From an uncultured Bacteroidales bacterium (GTDB lineage Bacteria; Bacteroidota; Bacteroidia; Bacteroidales; Paludibacteraceae), in assembly GCA_946059305.1 (NCBI GenBank), contig CAMGMU010000016.1, forward strand, positions 1 through 34,336: a stretch of 34,336 nucleotides of DNA, read 5' to 3'. Below, piece after piece: positions 15,926 through 23,342 of the stretch (position 1 is its first letter; every line of letters starts with the position of its first letter). The position numbers and the translations under genes are program-made. The notes under the pieces were generated by a model. That model was not told the DNA's origin. It searched no databases and saw nothing but the letters and a program-made list of their open reading frames with translations.

Positions 15926-16492
15926 ATGAAAACAATGTATCGCGAACCGCTTACGGCTGAGGAAATCAACCTCCACAAGAACAATTACGAGAACAAAACC
16001 CCTGCCGTGTATATCGGTACCTATGGCAAGTACAACGAGGGCAGTTTATTTGGCTGCTGGGTAGATATAACTACCTTCGATAGCTACGAGGAACTCTTGG
16101 AGTTTGGCGAGCGCCTCCACGCTGATGAAGCAGATCCCGAACTCATGTTCCAGGATTACGAGTGTTTCCCACGCGAGTATTACGGGGAAAGCCACTTGGA
16201 TTTCGAGGAAATCAAGGCTTGGTATAATCTCGATTCGGATGAGCAAGAGGCCTTCGAAGCCTACATCGAGTATGAGGGCAAGTCTGCTTCCATCGAGAAG
16301 TTCCAAGAGGCCTATTCCGGTCACTTCGATACACCGGAGGAGTTTGCCGAGGCTCTCTACTACAATACCGGTATGATGGAAGGAGTACCCGAGTGGGTCA
16401 TGGGGTCCATCGATTGGTCGTCCATCTGGCGCAATCTCCGCTGTGCCGGTGATTATTGGGAGAACAAGGGCTACTATTTCGCTTCCTGCTAA
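15926..16492 (+). CDS. ardA: ArdA-type antirestriction protein (DNA mimic)
   Basis: From ATG 15926 the protein has 188 residues (an ATG at 15899 in the same frame would add nine). It matches ArdA: AVYIGTYGKYNEGSLFGCWVD at the start of domain 1, LHADEADPELMFQDYECFP, then helical domains with SSDEQEAF-like DSDEQEAFEAYIEY and a final WENKGYYF. It is very acidic with few basic residues, as expected of a protein that mimics bent B-DNA and occupies the DNA-binding site of type I restriction-modification enzymes. Mobile elements carry it to evade HsdRMS systems; a type I hsdM lies about 17 kb downstream in this window. It directly follows the dispersed repeat and precedes a GC hairpin and a small paralogous gene. 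Confidence 0.85.
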   Translation: MKTMYREPLTAEEINLHKNNYENKTPAVYIGTYGKYNEGSLFGCWVDITTFDSYEELLEFGERLHADEADPELMFQDYECFPREYYGESHLDFEEIKAWYNLDSDEQEAFEAYIEYEGKSASIEKFQEAYSGHFDTPEEFAEALYYNTGMMEGVPEWVMGSIDWSSIWRNLRCAGDYWENKGYYFASC

Positions 16493-16493
16493 G

Positions 16494-16515
16494 GCAGGGG
16501 GCGAAAGCCCCTTGC
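16494..16515 (+). other. GC-rich hairpin with GAAA tetraloop between ardA and small gene
   Basis: GCAGGGGGC-GAAA-GCCCCTTGC forms a 9-bp stem with one G-T pair and a GNRA loop. There is no T-run, so it may be an RNA-stability or attenuation element. An equivalent G/C hairpin sits at the same relative place in the second cassette (24258-24283). Confidence 0.55.
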
Positions 16516-16547
16516 TAAATCATTCACTTCATAAATACTTATTCGCT

Positions 16548-16784
16548 ATGATTTCTATTGAACACATTCTTTCGCACTGCAACGAGGAGCAGCTCCAAAG
16601 CATCCTCGATTCGTCGCTCACCATCATGAAGCACATGGAGTTCGTTACCGGGCGAACTTGCACGCAGCTCGCCATCGAAGATGATCACTTCTGGAAACTG
16701 TACGGCATAAATGCTCTTACACTTTCCGAACTGGCTGGCCGAGCCCAAGGGCGTCGGCAGCAGCAAACGGATCCCATCGATTGA
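16548..16784 (+). CDS. Small cassette protein, paralogue of 24300-24530
   Basis: From ATG 16548 the protein has 78 residues; the track's start at 16443 overlaps ardA out of frame. It starts MISIEHILSHCNEEQL and contains SLTI, TQLAIED and a terminal RAQG. The ORF at 24300 starts MITIESILQNCTDEEL with CTI, TQLMIES and RAKG, so the two are clearly homologous. No function is known to me. Both copies follow an anti-restriction-type gene and a hairpin, which suggests a shared role in the cassettes. A strong terminator follows immediately. Confidence 0.65.
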   Translation: MISIEHILSHCNEEQLQSILDSSLTIMKHMEFVTGRTCTQLAIEDDHFWKLYGINALTLSELAGRAQGRRQQQTDPID

Positions 16785-16790
16785 GCCATC

Positions 16791-16821
16791 GCACCTGCCT
16801 CCTCGGAGGTGGGTGCTTTTT
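16791..16821 (+). terminator. Strong intrinsic terminator after cassette 1
   Basis: A 26-nt hairpin (GCACCTGCCTCC paired with GGAGGTGGGTGC, 12 pairs including G-T) is followed by TTTTT. It closes the ardA cassette. Confidence 0.85.
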
Positions 16822-16934
16822 CTCTTTCGCTTCCCCTCCTCTATGCCCATTTTTTGCCTCCATTTTACTTTGGAATCCCTTTTGAAATGGTGCAGTATAA
16901 AATGCACCTAATGGCTTAGAAATCAGCACTAAAA

Positions 16935-16966
16935 CTTGCATATTTCAGATTTTTTTTGTAACTTTG
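16935..16966 (+). promoter_or_regulatory. Bacteroides-type promoter of the first phage genes
   Basis: CTTG, 20 nt, then TAACTTTG, about 40 bp before the ORF at 17006. The box region is nearly identical to the promoter at 31247-31278 (shared CTTGCATATTTCA and TGTAACTTTGCA with equal spacing). Confidence 0.7.
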
Positions 16967-17005
16967 CATCGCTTTTTAAATGAAACCTAACTTTTAAATC
17001 AAACT

Positions 17006-17554
17006 ATGACGGACCATTTACTCTATCTGTCTCTGCCGCCGTACCTTGCTCAATGGTATGCTGACGAGTGCAGGCGAAACGAACAAGCTCGAAGCGACAC
17101 GTACGCTCCAGAGCCCTATCGTTTCCCTCAACCGATTCAGCCCATTCGAGGCTCTCTCGAATCCGGCATTTTGGAGTTGTTCTTAACCAAGCAGCCAGCT
17201 GCTGTTCCACAAGATTTCAAAGAAGGCGCGAATATCGTATTGGCGATTCCTTCGTTCCGAAATCGTGACCCACGTATCTATAACTACTTGCGGCCCTCAG
17301 CGCGCGAAATGCTCCAAGCCGCTATACATACTCGTTTTCAAGTGAAACTGTTTCAAGATATCCATCAATTGGTGGGTCTTGGTAAGGCTCGCAAAGATCT
17401 TACAATCATCGCTTGGATGGAGCAGCACGGTATTGAAGTGGACGATACCAACTACAATTCCGTCCTGAAGGTTTTCGATCGCGTACGGAATACGTATACA
17501 CAGTCCGAGAACCGCAAAATCAAGAAAGAGCGAAAAAAAGTTCAAAAACCGTAA
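17006..17554 (+). CDS. Phage-associated hypothetical protein
   Basis: The 182-residue protein has no motif I can name. It starts about 40 bp after a good promoter and is the first gene of the phage block. The middle part is helical. The C-terminus is strongly basic (NRKIKKERKKVQKP), which could bind nucleic acid or pack against DNA. A segment AIPSFRNRDPRIYNYLRPSAREML looks like a conserved loop-helix. By position it may be an early or structural phage protein. No homologue is claimed. Confidence 0.6.
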   Translation: MTDHLLYLSLPPYLAQWYADECRRNEQARSDTYAPEPYRFPQPIQPIRGSLESGILELFLTKQPAAVPQDFKEGANIVLAIPSFRNRDPRIYNYLRPSAREMLQAAIHTRFQVKLFQDIHQLVGLGKARKDLTIIAWMEQHGIEVDDTNYNSVLKVFDRVRNTYTQSENRKIKKERKKVQKP

Positions 17555-17613
17555 CGAACTCAAACGCCTTTTGTCTTTTTAGTCACATCTGTCATTCACC
17601 TATATACGTCACT

Positions 17614-18033
17614 ATGAATACACACTTCTCTCTCCCGGGCATCAAGTCGATAGCAGTCGCTTCTGCAAATGTCCTTCCTTCGGAACTGGCAATGCAGTCT
17701 CTTGCCGGTCTGCCCATATCAGCTCCGTCAACGGCTGAGGACATCCCCTTTCATGGTGAAGCCACATGCGAGTGTACGCAAACGTATGCGCCCGCACTCT
17801 CTGAAACGGTAGAACTCACGTTTTCATCGCTCATAGAGCTTCCTTCGGATACGCACATGGCTATCCTCGTTACTGATGCCAACCGCATCCCATATCTGAT
17901 TGGTACAAAAGAGGAGCATCCTGCCATCGAGCGTCGTCAGACGTTTGGTAACCCTGAGTCGGACTCCAATATTTATACATATACTATACGTATGTCCGCA
18001 CCACGTGCGCTCATACGATGTGTGATAAGGTAA
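17614..18033 (+). CDS. Phage-associated hypothetical protein, beta-rich
   Basis: The 139-residue product looks beta-strand rich, with a central HGEATCECTQTYAPALSETVELTFSSLIELP, a pattern often seen in phage proteins that handle capsid or tail assembly, followed by HMAILVTDANRIPYLIGT. I do not recognise a specific family. It lies 59 bp after its neighbour in the same unit and is followed by a weak terminator and a new promoter. Confidence 0.6.
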   Translation: MNTHFSLPGIKSIAVASANVLPSELAMQSLAGLPISAPSTAEDIPFHGEATCECTQTYAPALSETVELTFSSLIELPSDTHMAILVTDANRIPYLIGTKEEHPAIERRQTFGNPESDSNIYTYTIRMSAPRALIRCVIR

Positions 18034-18080
18034 AAGTAGTTAACCTAAACCTAATACTTGAAAAAATCTTTGATACTTCG

Positions 18081-18120
18081 ATTGGCCGGTTCTTGCTCGG
18101 GAGAGTAGGGCCGGTTTGTT
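18081..18120 (+). terminator. Probable terminator between the two upstream phage genes and the protease unit
   Basis: ATTGGCC (18081-18087) can pair with GGCCGGT (18109-18115) using two G-T pairs, followed by TTGTT. The stem is weak, but its position just before a new promoter fits. Confidence 0.4.
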
Positions 18121-18132
18121 GTGAAAAAATGG

Positions 18133-18166
18133 TCTTTTCGCGCACGCGAAATAAGCAATAATTTTG
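18133..18166 (+). promoter_or_regulatory. Phage late-type promoter 1 (protease/capsid operon)
   Basis: A TCTTTTCG block and a TAATTTTG -7 box lie in a 34-nt window that matches the promoter at 24758-24791 at 23 of 34 positions without gaps. A perfect inverted repeat TTTCGCG-CA-CGCGAAA overlaps the spacer and could be an operator. It shows that the gene start at 18121 in the track is too early. Confidence 0.7.
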
Positions 18167-18279
18167 TGGCAAATTTAAATCTTTGCTATGAACTATCGTG
18201 CCAACGAACGCAGACCAAGCTTGCTTGTGTATGCCGAGTGCAGCCGATAGTCTATAGGCAAAAAACCTTATTATTGACT

Positions 18280-19398
18280 ATGAAAAATTACCATCTTCAC
18301 TTGCGCGGAGTTGTCGGAGGATATGACTTCGACAGCCGCCATGTGCAGAATGTCCTCACTGCCAACAAGAATAAGCAGGTGGACGTTCTTATCGACTCGC
18401 TCGGTGGCTCAGTGGCTACCGCTCTCACTATTGCTTCTGCTTTCCGCGATCATGGCGATGTGCATGTGCATTTCGTGGGCATGAACGCGTCAGCGGCCAC
18501 CATCGCTTCCATGGGTGCCAAGCGCATCACCATGGATAGTTCTGCCATGTACCTCGTACACAAATGCTCCTCGGAGTTCTTCCAATGGGCATCGCTCAAT
18601 GCCGACCAGCTGGAGCAGCAGATCGCTGATCTTACGCAGTTGAAAACCGACTTGGAGAAGATTGATGCCAACGTAGCCACCATGTATGCTAAACGTTGTG
18701 GCAAGGAACGCGACGCGCTCCTTCAACTGATGAAGGTTGGTGGTTGGCTGAACGCTACCGAGGCCAAAGACTGGGGCTTTGTTGATGAAATAACGGATGA
18801 AGCCGAAGACGCAGCGCCTGTGCTCACTGACAGTATTGCATCGGCTATGGCTGCTGTAGGTATGCCCATCCCGAATCTTCCTATTCAGTCGAGTTCGCAG
18901 TTCCAAAAGTTCCTTGCGGCTATGATAGAGTTCTTCCGTGGGGGCAAAGAAGCGCAAGCTAATCCACCCAAACAAACCATAACTATGAAGAAATTTCCAT
19001 TCCTTGCTGCGGTCTTGCTGATGGCAGACGCGCAGATTGCTCTCATAGAGGGCAAGTTCTCCCTGGATGAACAGCAGCTAGGCACGCTCGAAGATGCCCT
19101 CAAGGAGGCCAGCGAGAATGCCGAAGCACTCAAGGCTGCTCAAACCCGTGTTTCGGAGTTGGAGTCCCAACTCTTAGAAGCTAACACCAAAGCCGCCGAA
19201 GCAGCAACCCTGCGCCAGTCGGTAGAGGCTAAGAACCTCGAAATCCAGCAGCTCCAGGCTAAAGCGGAGGAGCTCGGTAAGCAGCCGGGTGACACTACAC
19301 AACAGGTGCATAACAATGCCGGTGAAGGGGTTGAGTCGCCGATGGATGACTTCTTCCAGCGGCTTCAGGCTGCCAAGGCTCTCTACGACATGGTCTGA
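18280..19398 (+). CDS. ClpP-like prohead maturation protease with C-terminal scaffold domain
   Basis: From ATG 18280 (after the promoter at 18133-18166) the protein has 372 residues. Residues about 1-200 are an S14/ClpP-type serine protease: VLIDSLGGSVATALTIASAF, the nucleophile segment GMNASAATIASMGA, the catalytic His in MYLVHKCSS, and LNATEAKDWGFVDEI near the end of the fold. Residues about 235-372 form an Ala/Glu/Leu-rich coiled coil (LEDALKEASENAEAL, LESQLLEANTK) ending in a short tail, typical of a capsid scaffold. Such proteases cleave the scaffold and capsid protein during HK97-type head maturation. The gene is directly upstream of the major capsid gene. An internal in-frame start may give free scaffold. 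Confidence 0.85.
   Translation: MKNYHLHLRGVVGGYDFDSRHVQNVLTANKNKQVDVLIDSLGGSVATALTIASAFRDHGDVHVHFVGMNASAATIASMGAKRITMDSSAMYLVHKCSSEFFQWASLNADQLEQQIADLTQLKTDLEKIDANVATMYAKRCGKERDALLQLMKVGGWLNATEAKDWGFVDEITDEAEDAAPVLTDSIASAMAAVGMPIPNLPIQSSSQFQKFLAAMIEFFRGGKEAQANPPKQTITMKKFPFLAAVLLMADAQIALIEGKFSLDEQQLGTLEDALKEASENAEALKAAQTRVSELESQLLEANTKAAEAATLRQSVEAKNLEIQQLQAKAEELGKQPGDTTQQVHNNAGEGVESPMDDFFQRLQAAKALYDMV
18985..19398 (+). CDS. Nested in-frame scaffold protein (internal start in protease gene)
   Basis: ATG 18985, in frame with the protease, begins MKKFPFLAAVLLMADAQIAL followed by the coiled-coil scaffold region, 137 residues. The bases before it (CCCAAACAAACCATAACT) look like the A/C-rich leaders before other genes here and unlike the surrounding GC-richer codons, which argues for a real internal start. 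Lambda uses the same design, with Nu3 inside C. A separate scaffold in excess over protease would make sense for prohead assembly. The alternative is that the methionine is ordinary and only the fusion is made. Confidence 0.55.
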   Translation: MKKFPFLAAVLLMADAQIALIEGKFSLDEQQLGTLEDALKEASENAEALKAAQTRVSELESQLLEANTKAAEAATLRQSVEAKNLEIQQLQAKAEELGKQPGDTTQQVHNNAGEGVESPMDDFFQRLQAAKALYDMV

Positions 19399-19443
19399 CC
19401 ATGTAACCATTAACATTAAACGCTAATCCTAAACTTATTCATT

Positions 19444-20412
19444 ATGGCAGGAAAACTTCAATTTACTCTGGATGATTTTCAGAAAGCCGCTCATCAGTTC
19501 CGCAAGGAACTCTTGATGCTGCCGATTATCGGCATTAACGACACGCTTCAATTTATGACTCCGCGTCCCGGTATCCGCTACAAGGAATCAGTAGGTGATA
19601 TGTCCGGTGCAGCACAGTTTGCACCCTACAAGCCGAGCCGAAGCGATGACTTCTACCTTAACCTCAACTTCCGCACGCTCGAAACCTTCTTTGGTAACGT
19701 GCATGCCAAGTTTGAACCTAACTCGGCTATCTCTACGCTCCTTGGTACGATCGCGGCACAAGCCAAGGGCGATGGTCAACTCACCGCTCCCACCGCCAAG
19801 CATGTGCTCTCGCTCATTGCCAAGTCATCGTCGGAGAATCTCAACAACGCCATTTGGAAGGGTAAACGTAACCCGAATGGCAACACGTCCATGGACCTCT
19901 TCGATGGCTTCGACACCATCACCGAGAAGGAGATTACCGAGGGCAATATCTCTTTGGAAAAGGGTAACTACCTCAAACTTACTGAGGCCGTCACCTCTGA
20001 AAATGCCTATGATCTGGCTAAGCAAATCCTCTATTCGCTCGACCCTCGTCTGCGTGCTCAGGATTGCTACCTGTTCTGCTCGCAGGACTTCGCCGACAAG
20101 TACAACGATGCCTACCAGCTTACGCACTCGGGCTACGTGTACAACTCGCAGTTCGATCAGGTGGCTGTAGAGGGGTCTAACAACCGTCTTCACATCATTC
20201 CGCTCTTCAACAAGGCAGATTCCAAGTTCATTCACGTCTGCCCCAAGTCGAACATGCTCGTTGGCTACGACCAGATGTCTGACACCGAGTCCGTTATGGT
20301 CAAGGAGTACGAACCGTTCATCCTCTCTTACATCGCTACGATGTTCTTCGGTGTGCAGTTTGAGTCTATCGACAAGCGTCGCTTCAAGGCCATCGAGCTT
20401 GTAGTTGAGTAA
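19444..20412 (+). CDS. Major capsid protein (HK97-fold type)
   Basis: The 322-residue protein directly follows the protease/scaffold gene, the standard position for an HK97-type major capsid gene. Sequence features fit: an N-terminal helix, a long beta-rich E-loop-like region, and a C-terminal part with LRAQDCYLFCSQDFADKYNDAYQ (the A-domain 'wmn..t...l..lkD' equivalent), LHIIPLFNKADSKFIHVCPKSNMLVGYDQ, and a final F-Q-F-E-S-I-D-K-R-R-F-K strand. Codon choice is GC-rich and optimised-looking, as in highly expressed structural genes. A perfect 9-bp hairpin follows the stop. The family assignment rests on order and general pattern, not on a strict motif. Confidence 0.8.
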   Translation: MAGKLQFTLDDFQKAAHQFRKELLMLPIIGINDTLQFMTPRPGIRYKESVGDMSGAAQFAPYKPSRSDDFYLNLNFRTLETFFGNVHAKFEPNSAISTLLGTIAAQAKGDGQLTAPTAKHVLSLIAKSSSENLNNAIWKGKRNPNGNTSMDLFDGFDTITEKEITEGNISLEKGNYLKLTEAVTSENAYDLAKQILYSLDPRLRAQDCYLFCSQDFADKYNDAYQLTHSGYVYNSQFDQVAVEGSNNRLHIIPLFNKADSKFIHVCPKSNMLVGYDQMSDTESVMVKEYEPFILSYIATMFFGVQFESIDKRRFKAIELVVE

Positions 20413-20420
20413 CGCAATGA

Positions 20421-20443
20421 TTGAGCGGTTAAACACCGCTCAA
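20421..20443 (+). other. Perfect 9-bp hairpin after the capsid gene
   Basis: TTGAGCGGT-TAAAC-ACCGCTCAA lies 8 bp after the capsid stop with no T-run behind it. It probably protects the capsid mRNA 3' end or reduces read-through to the next gene. Confidence 0.55.
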
Positions 20444-20481
20444 CAGTATTAAATCTTTAAACCATTAAAACCTATTAAATT

Positions 20482-21234
20482 ATGCCTAATTGTTCTTCTT
20501 TACAGAAATCACTCGCGTGGTGCCAAGGCACTCCCGAGTTCCCCGGCATCAAGCGCCGTTTGTATTACATCTCAAAGGCGAGTATCGCCAAGTGGCCGAC
20601 GCTTCCCACCGATGCTGCTGGCCGTCCTACTGGGGCCGTCTATCAAGGTTCGTTTGTGCTGGTTGCCGATGCTAATTGGAAGTACATCGACATTCTCTCG
20701 GAAAAGTCGCAGCTTACTTCTGAAGCACAGGGTGAAGTACCATCGCAGACGCAGCTCAACAAGCTCACCGCTGTGCATCCGGCAGTAGGCCCTGATGCAA
20801 CTGCCGCATCGGCTTACCTTAACAACTCTGACAACGTCTTCATCATTGAGGATATGAAGGGTAAGTATCGTGTCGTTGGTTCGGATATGTGGAACACCAA
20901 AACCACCGTTAGCCAGGACCTTGGCCAAGGTGCTACAGGAACCACCTCCACTACCATCAATGTGGAAGCAACCGACGTTGTTCCAGCTCCCTTCTATGAA
21001 GGTGAAATCGTTACCGAAGATGGTACTATTGAAGCATCCGGTTCTCAGTCGGGTTCAACCAACACCGGTAGTGGCTCAACGAATACTGGCGGCAGCGGAA
21101 GTGGCTCTACCAATACTGGTAGTGGATCGTCTAACACTGGCGGCAGCGGAAGTGGCTCTACCATTACTGGTAGTGGATCGTCTAACACTGGCGGCAGCGG
21201 AAGTGTTCCAGATGACTTTCCGGGCTATGATTAA
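20482..21234 (+). CDS. Probable phage structural protein with Gly/Ser/Thr/Asn repeat tail
   Basis: The 250-residue protein has a folded N-terminal part (CSSLQKSLAWCQGTPEFPGIKRRLYYI, then SFVLVADANWKYIDIL and FIIEDMKGKYRVVGSDMW) that I associate with structural proteins encoded next to the capsid gene in Bacteroidales prophages. The last about 60 residues are low-complexity repeats of GSGSTNTG/SSNTGG ending in DDFPGYD. Flexible glycine/serine tails are common on capsid decoration or head-tail proteins. The exact role (decoration, head fibre or adaptor) is not clear. It lies between the capsid and phosphoribosyltransferase genes. Confidence 0.65.
   Translation: MPNCSSLQKSLAWCQGTPEFPGIKRRLYYISKASIAKWPTLPTDAAGRPTGAVYQGSFVLVADANWKYIDILSEKSQLTSEAQGEVPSQTQLNKLTAVHPAVGPDATAASAYLNNSDNVFIIEDMKGKYRVVGSDMWNTKTTVSQDLGQGATGTTSTTINVEATDVVPAPFYEGEIVTEDGTIEASGSQSGSTNTGSGSTNTGGSGSGSTNTGSGSSNTGGSGSGSTITGSGSSNTGGSGSVPDDFPGYD
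21082..21204 (+). repeat. 51-bp tandem repeat (2.4 copies) in the structural gene
   Basis: A 17-codon unit starting AACACTGGCGGCAGCGGAAG occurs at 21082-21132 and 21133-21183 and partially at 21184-21204. Copies differ by only two single bases (AAT/AAC at the unit start and AAT to ATT). Being a multiple of three, copy changes would keep the frame. Confidence 0.85.
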
Positions 21235-21292
21235 TCCGTGTCTGAACTTCACCAATAGCTGCGGAATGGATTATTATTAATGTTCTTTACGA

Positions 21293-21928
21293 ATGGCACT
21301 ATTCGATTTATCTGAAGTTGGAATTGGCGAGGCAAACAGCTCCGCCAGTTCCTCTTTGTCTTCATCGCCTGCTCCCGTCAAAGACCTCTTTGCCGAAGAG
21401 TCTCGCAAGGGGTGGCATAAGCCCGATACGATGGAGGCCCGATGTGACCTTTCAATTGAGCGGCTGACTATGTCACCCCATGCTTCTGTGCCAGTTGTTT
21501 CCATTTGGAAAAAGTCCATCAAAGGACGTAAACTTACGGACATCAAAGCCGACGACTCGATGGTTGTCTATTTTGCTGACCATCTTACGCCCGTTATCCA
21601 GCGTGTGCTCGGTAACTACCTTAGAGAAGGGCATTGGGCTATCTGTGCCACCCCAAAGCGAAGGCATCTCACCCAAAACTTTGCATGCCGAATAGCTGCT
21701 GAGATAGGCCGCCGGCTGCAAATCCCCTACTACGAAGATGTGGCTATTGCTCACTCTCGTCAGCGTGTAGCGGTGGATTTCGATCTTGGCATCTTGCCCA
21801 AAGAGCCGAACCTCATCATCTTTGATGATTTTGTTACAACCGGCTCCACCATTGCCGCCATGAAAAGATTGCTCGACCCATTGGGCAAGAACCTCTTTTT
21901 TGTTGTCGGCATCAATAACAACATGTAA
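21293..21928 (+). CDS. Phosphoribosyltransferase-fold (ComF-like) protein in the head operon
   Basis: The 211-residue protein has the PRPP-binding signature NLIIFDDFVTTGSTIAAM (two hydrophobic strands, D-D, then T-T-G-S-T) near residue 175. A preceding WAICATPKRRHLTQNFACRIA region matches the ComF-type 'P..k.r...RGfNq..' area. The N-terminal 45 residues are a Ser-rich linker. ComF-like proteins are associated with DNA uptake and nucleotide salvage. Its place between capsid-associated genes is unusual for a metabolic enzyme and suggests a packaging or DNA-handling role, which is inference. No promoter of its own is seen. Confidence 0.7.
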   Translation: MALFDLSEVGIGEANSSASSSLSSSPAPVKDLFAEESRKGWHKPDTMEARCDLSIERLTMSPHASVPVVSIWKKSIKGRKLTDIKADDSMVVYFADHLTPVIQRVLGNYLREGHWAICATPKRRHLTQNFACRIAAEIGRRLQIPYYEDVAIAHSRQRVAVDFDLGILPKEPNLIIFDDFVTTGSTIAAMKRLLDPLGKNLFFVVGINNNM

Positions 21929-21947
21929 TTTCTAAACTCTCTATACT

Positions 21948-22748
21948 ATGGATCACGAACTTACTAAAAAAATGCGCGCATGGCTCGAAACTCCTGAAGA
22001 GCAGCGCGACCTCGAAGAGGGCGCACTCTTCGTCCTCCAACTCTCCAATAACCGCATTATGTATCAGGGCTTTATGCGAAATCTCAAGCGTTCTGCCAAG
22101 ATGATTGCCTACCAACTGCAGAAGTATTACAACTTCCGTGTGAAGGACCTCACGCATCAGGAAGTGGCTGAGATGACTGCTCAGGTCAAGAAGATTGCAG
22201 AAAAGGATAATCTTCAGGCCATTCCAACCTCGTCTGAAAACGAATCCAAGGCAGCCGGAGATAATCCATCCCCGGAACTGGTGGCAGCGATTCGCAAAGG
22301 AAGGCGCGTTGACCACGATGCCTTGCCGGAGGATATTCAGGCACTCTATATTGAGAACCTCCATATCATCCAGCGTATGCGTAATCTCCATGCCAAATTG
22401 GAATTGCTGTCGGTGGAACATGCCACCTGTCCTGACTCTGAGCGCTATCCATTCTTGAAAGAGCTAATCGCGCTCGATAAGCAGTACCACGAGAATTGGA
22501 ACACCTATGACCACTACGTGCTCTCCGGTGCACCTGCTCCCGTGGAGGTGAAGATCGATGAGGAAGCAGCCTCTTTGCCGGAGCAAGTTTCTGAGACTGT
22601 GCCTGGTGAGACTTGCCCAGCTTCCGAGCCCGCTGATTCTGAGAAAGCGCCTGCAACTTCCGCGCCCGAGCCTGCTCCTGCTCCGGCAGAACCGAAGAAG
22701 AAAGGCAAGCGCCAATCCTCCACCTCTAAATCCACTAAAAAGGCATGA
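21948..22748 (+). CDS. Phage-associated hypothetical protein with Pro/Ala/Glu-rich tail
   Basis: The 266-residue protein is helical in its first 190 residues (for example RAWLETPEEQRDLEEGALFVLQLSNN and ALYIENLHIIQRMRNLHAKLELL). It then changes to a disordered Ala/Pro/Glu tail (APEPAPAPAEPKKKGKR) ending in a basic Ser/Thr/Lys cluster. It starts 19 bp after the phosphoribosyltransferase gene. No function is recognised. The position in the head operon suggests an assembly role. Confidence 0.6.
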   Translation: MDHELTKKMRAWLETPEEQRDLEEGALFVLQLSNNRIMYQGFMRNLKRSAKMIAYQLQKYYNFRVKDLTHQEVAEMTAQVKKIAEKDNLQAIPTSSENESKAAGDNPSPELVAAIRKGRRVDHDALPEDIQALYIENLHIIQRMRNLHAKLELLSVEHATCPDSERYPFLKELIALDKQYHENWNTYDHYVLSGAPAPVEVKIDEEAASLPEQVSETVPGETCPASEPADSEKAPATSAPEPAPAPAEPKKKGKRQSSTSKSTKKA

Positions 22749-22823
22749 ATGGAATAGCCGCCCGATGTATGCTTGCATTGGCAACTCGGTGCAGCATTTC
22801 ATTCATAAATTACGTAGTAACGT

Positions 22824-23342
22824 ATGAAAAGAGGTGTAGGCATTGACGACCTTCTCAAGCCGCTGTCCAGCCACCCCACGCAGTGCTATCTCACGAATGT
22901 GCTGCAGGTGGCTGACGTGCTTGAGTGGGTATTGAAGCAGGTCGGCAAATCAACGGTTTGGCAGACATCCTTCTCTATCTCCGAGGAGTTCCTCCGTCGC
23001 CTTTACTTTATCGAAAAAAGTGGTCGTGTGAATACCATCCACCTTATACTCGATTTCAAGGCCACGCAGAAAACGCTCAAACTTTGGCCCTTTCTCACCA
23101 AGGTTATTGAGCATACCTACCTTGCGGACAATCATTCCAAAGTGATACTCATCCAATCCGACGCGGGTGATAAGGTCTCCATTATCACCTCACAGAACCT
23201 CACCCGAGGTAACCGTATGGAGGGTGCAGTGGTTTCAACCGATTCGCATGTGTTTGATACCTTCCATGCCTCGCTCGAGGATATTATCATTAATCACTCC
23301 GTGCCGCTCTCGGAGTTGTTCAAACAGAAGATTGCACAATGA
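22824..23342 (+). CDS. Phospholipase D-like (HKD superfamily) phage protein
   Basis: The 172-residue protein ends with YLADNHSKVILIQSDAGDKVSIITSQNLTRGNRMEGAVVS, which matches one PLD half-site: H-x-K in a strand, then a 'G/T-S-x-N-L-T-x-x' turn and a 'N.E..V' strand. The usual aspartate of HxKxxxxD is replaced by glutamine (HSKVILIQ), with D two residues later. Only one half-site is present, so activity would need a dimer, as in Nuc-type endonucleases. It may be a small nuclease or a binding-only derivative. The next gene overlaps it by ATGA. Confidence 0.65.
   Translation: MKRGVGIDDLLKPLSSHPTQCYLTNVLQVADVLEWVLKQVGKSTVWQTSFSISEEFLRRLYFIEKSGRVNTIHLILDFKATQKTLKLWPFLTKVIEHTYLADNHSKVILIQSDAGDKVSIITSQNLTRGNRMEGAVVSTDSHVFDTFHASLEDIIINHSVPLSELFKQKIAQ

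Noticed and set aside
19595-20170. 191-aa Ser/Arg/Thr-rich + strand ORF inside the capsid gene
   Set aside because: Out-of-frame shadow with low-complexity composition.
19825-20436. 203-aa minus-strand ORF opposite the capsid gene
   Set aside because: Long only because of the GC-rich codon bias of the capsid gene; no motif or start signal.
22745-22846. 33-codon ORF (MNGIAARCMLAL start) between two head genes
   Set aside because: It overlaps both neighbours, has no leader or motif, and is too short to support.
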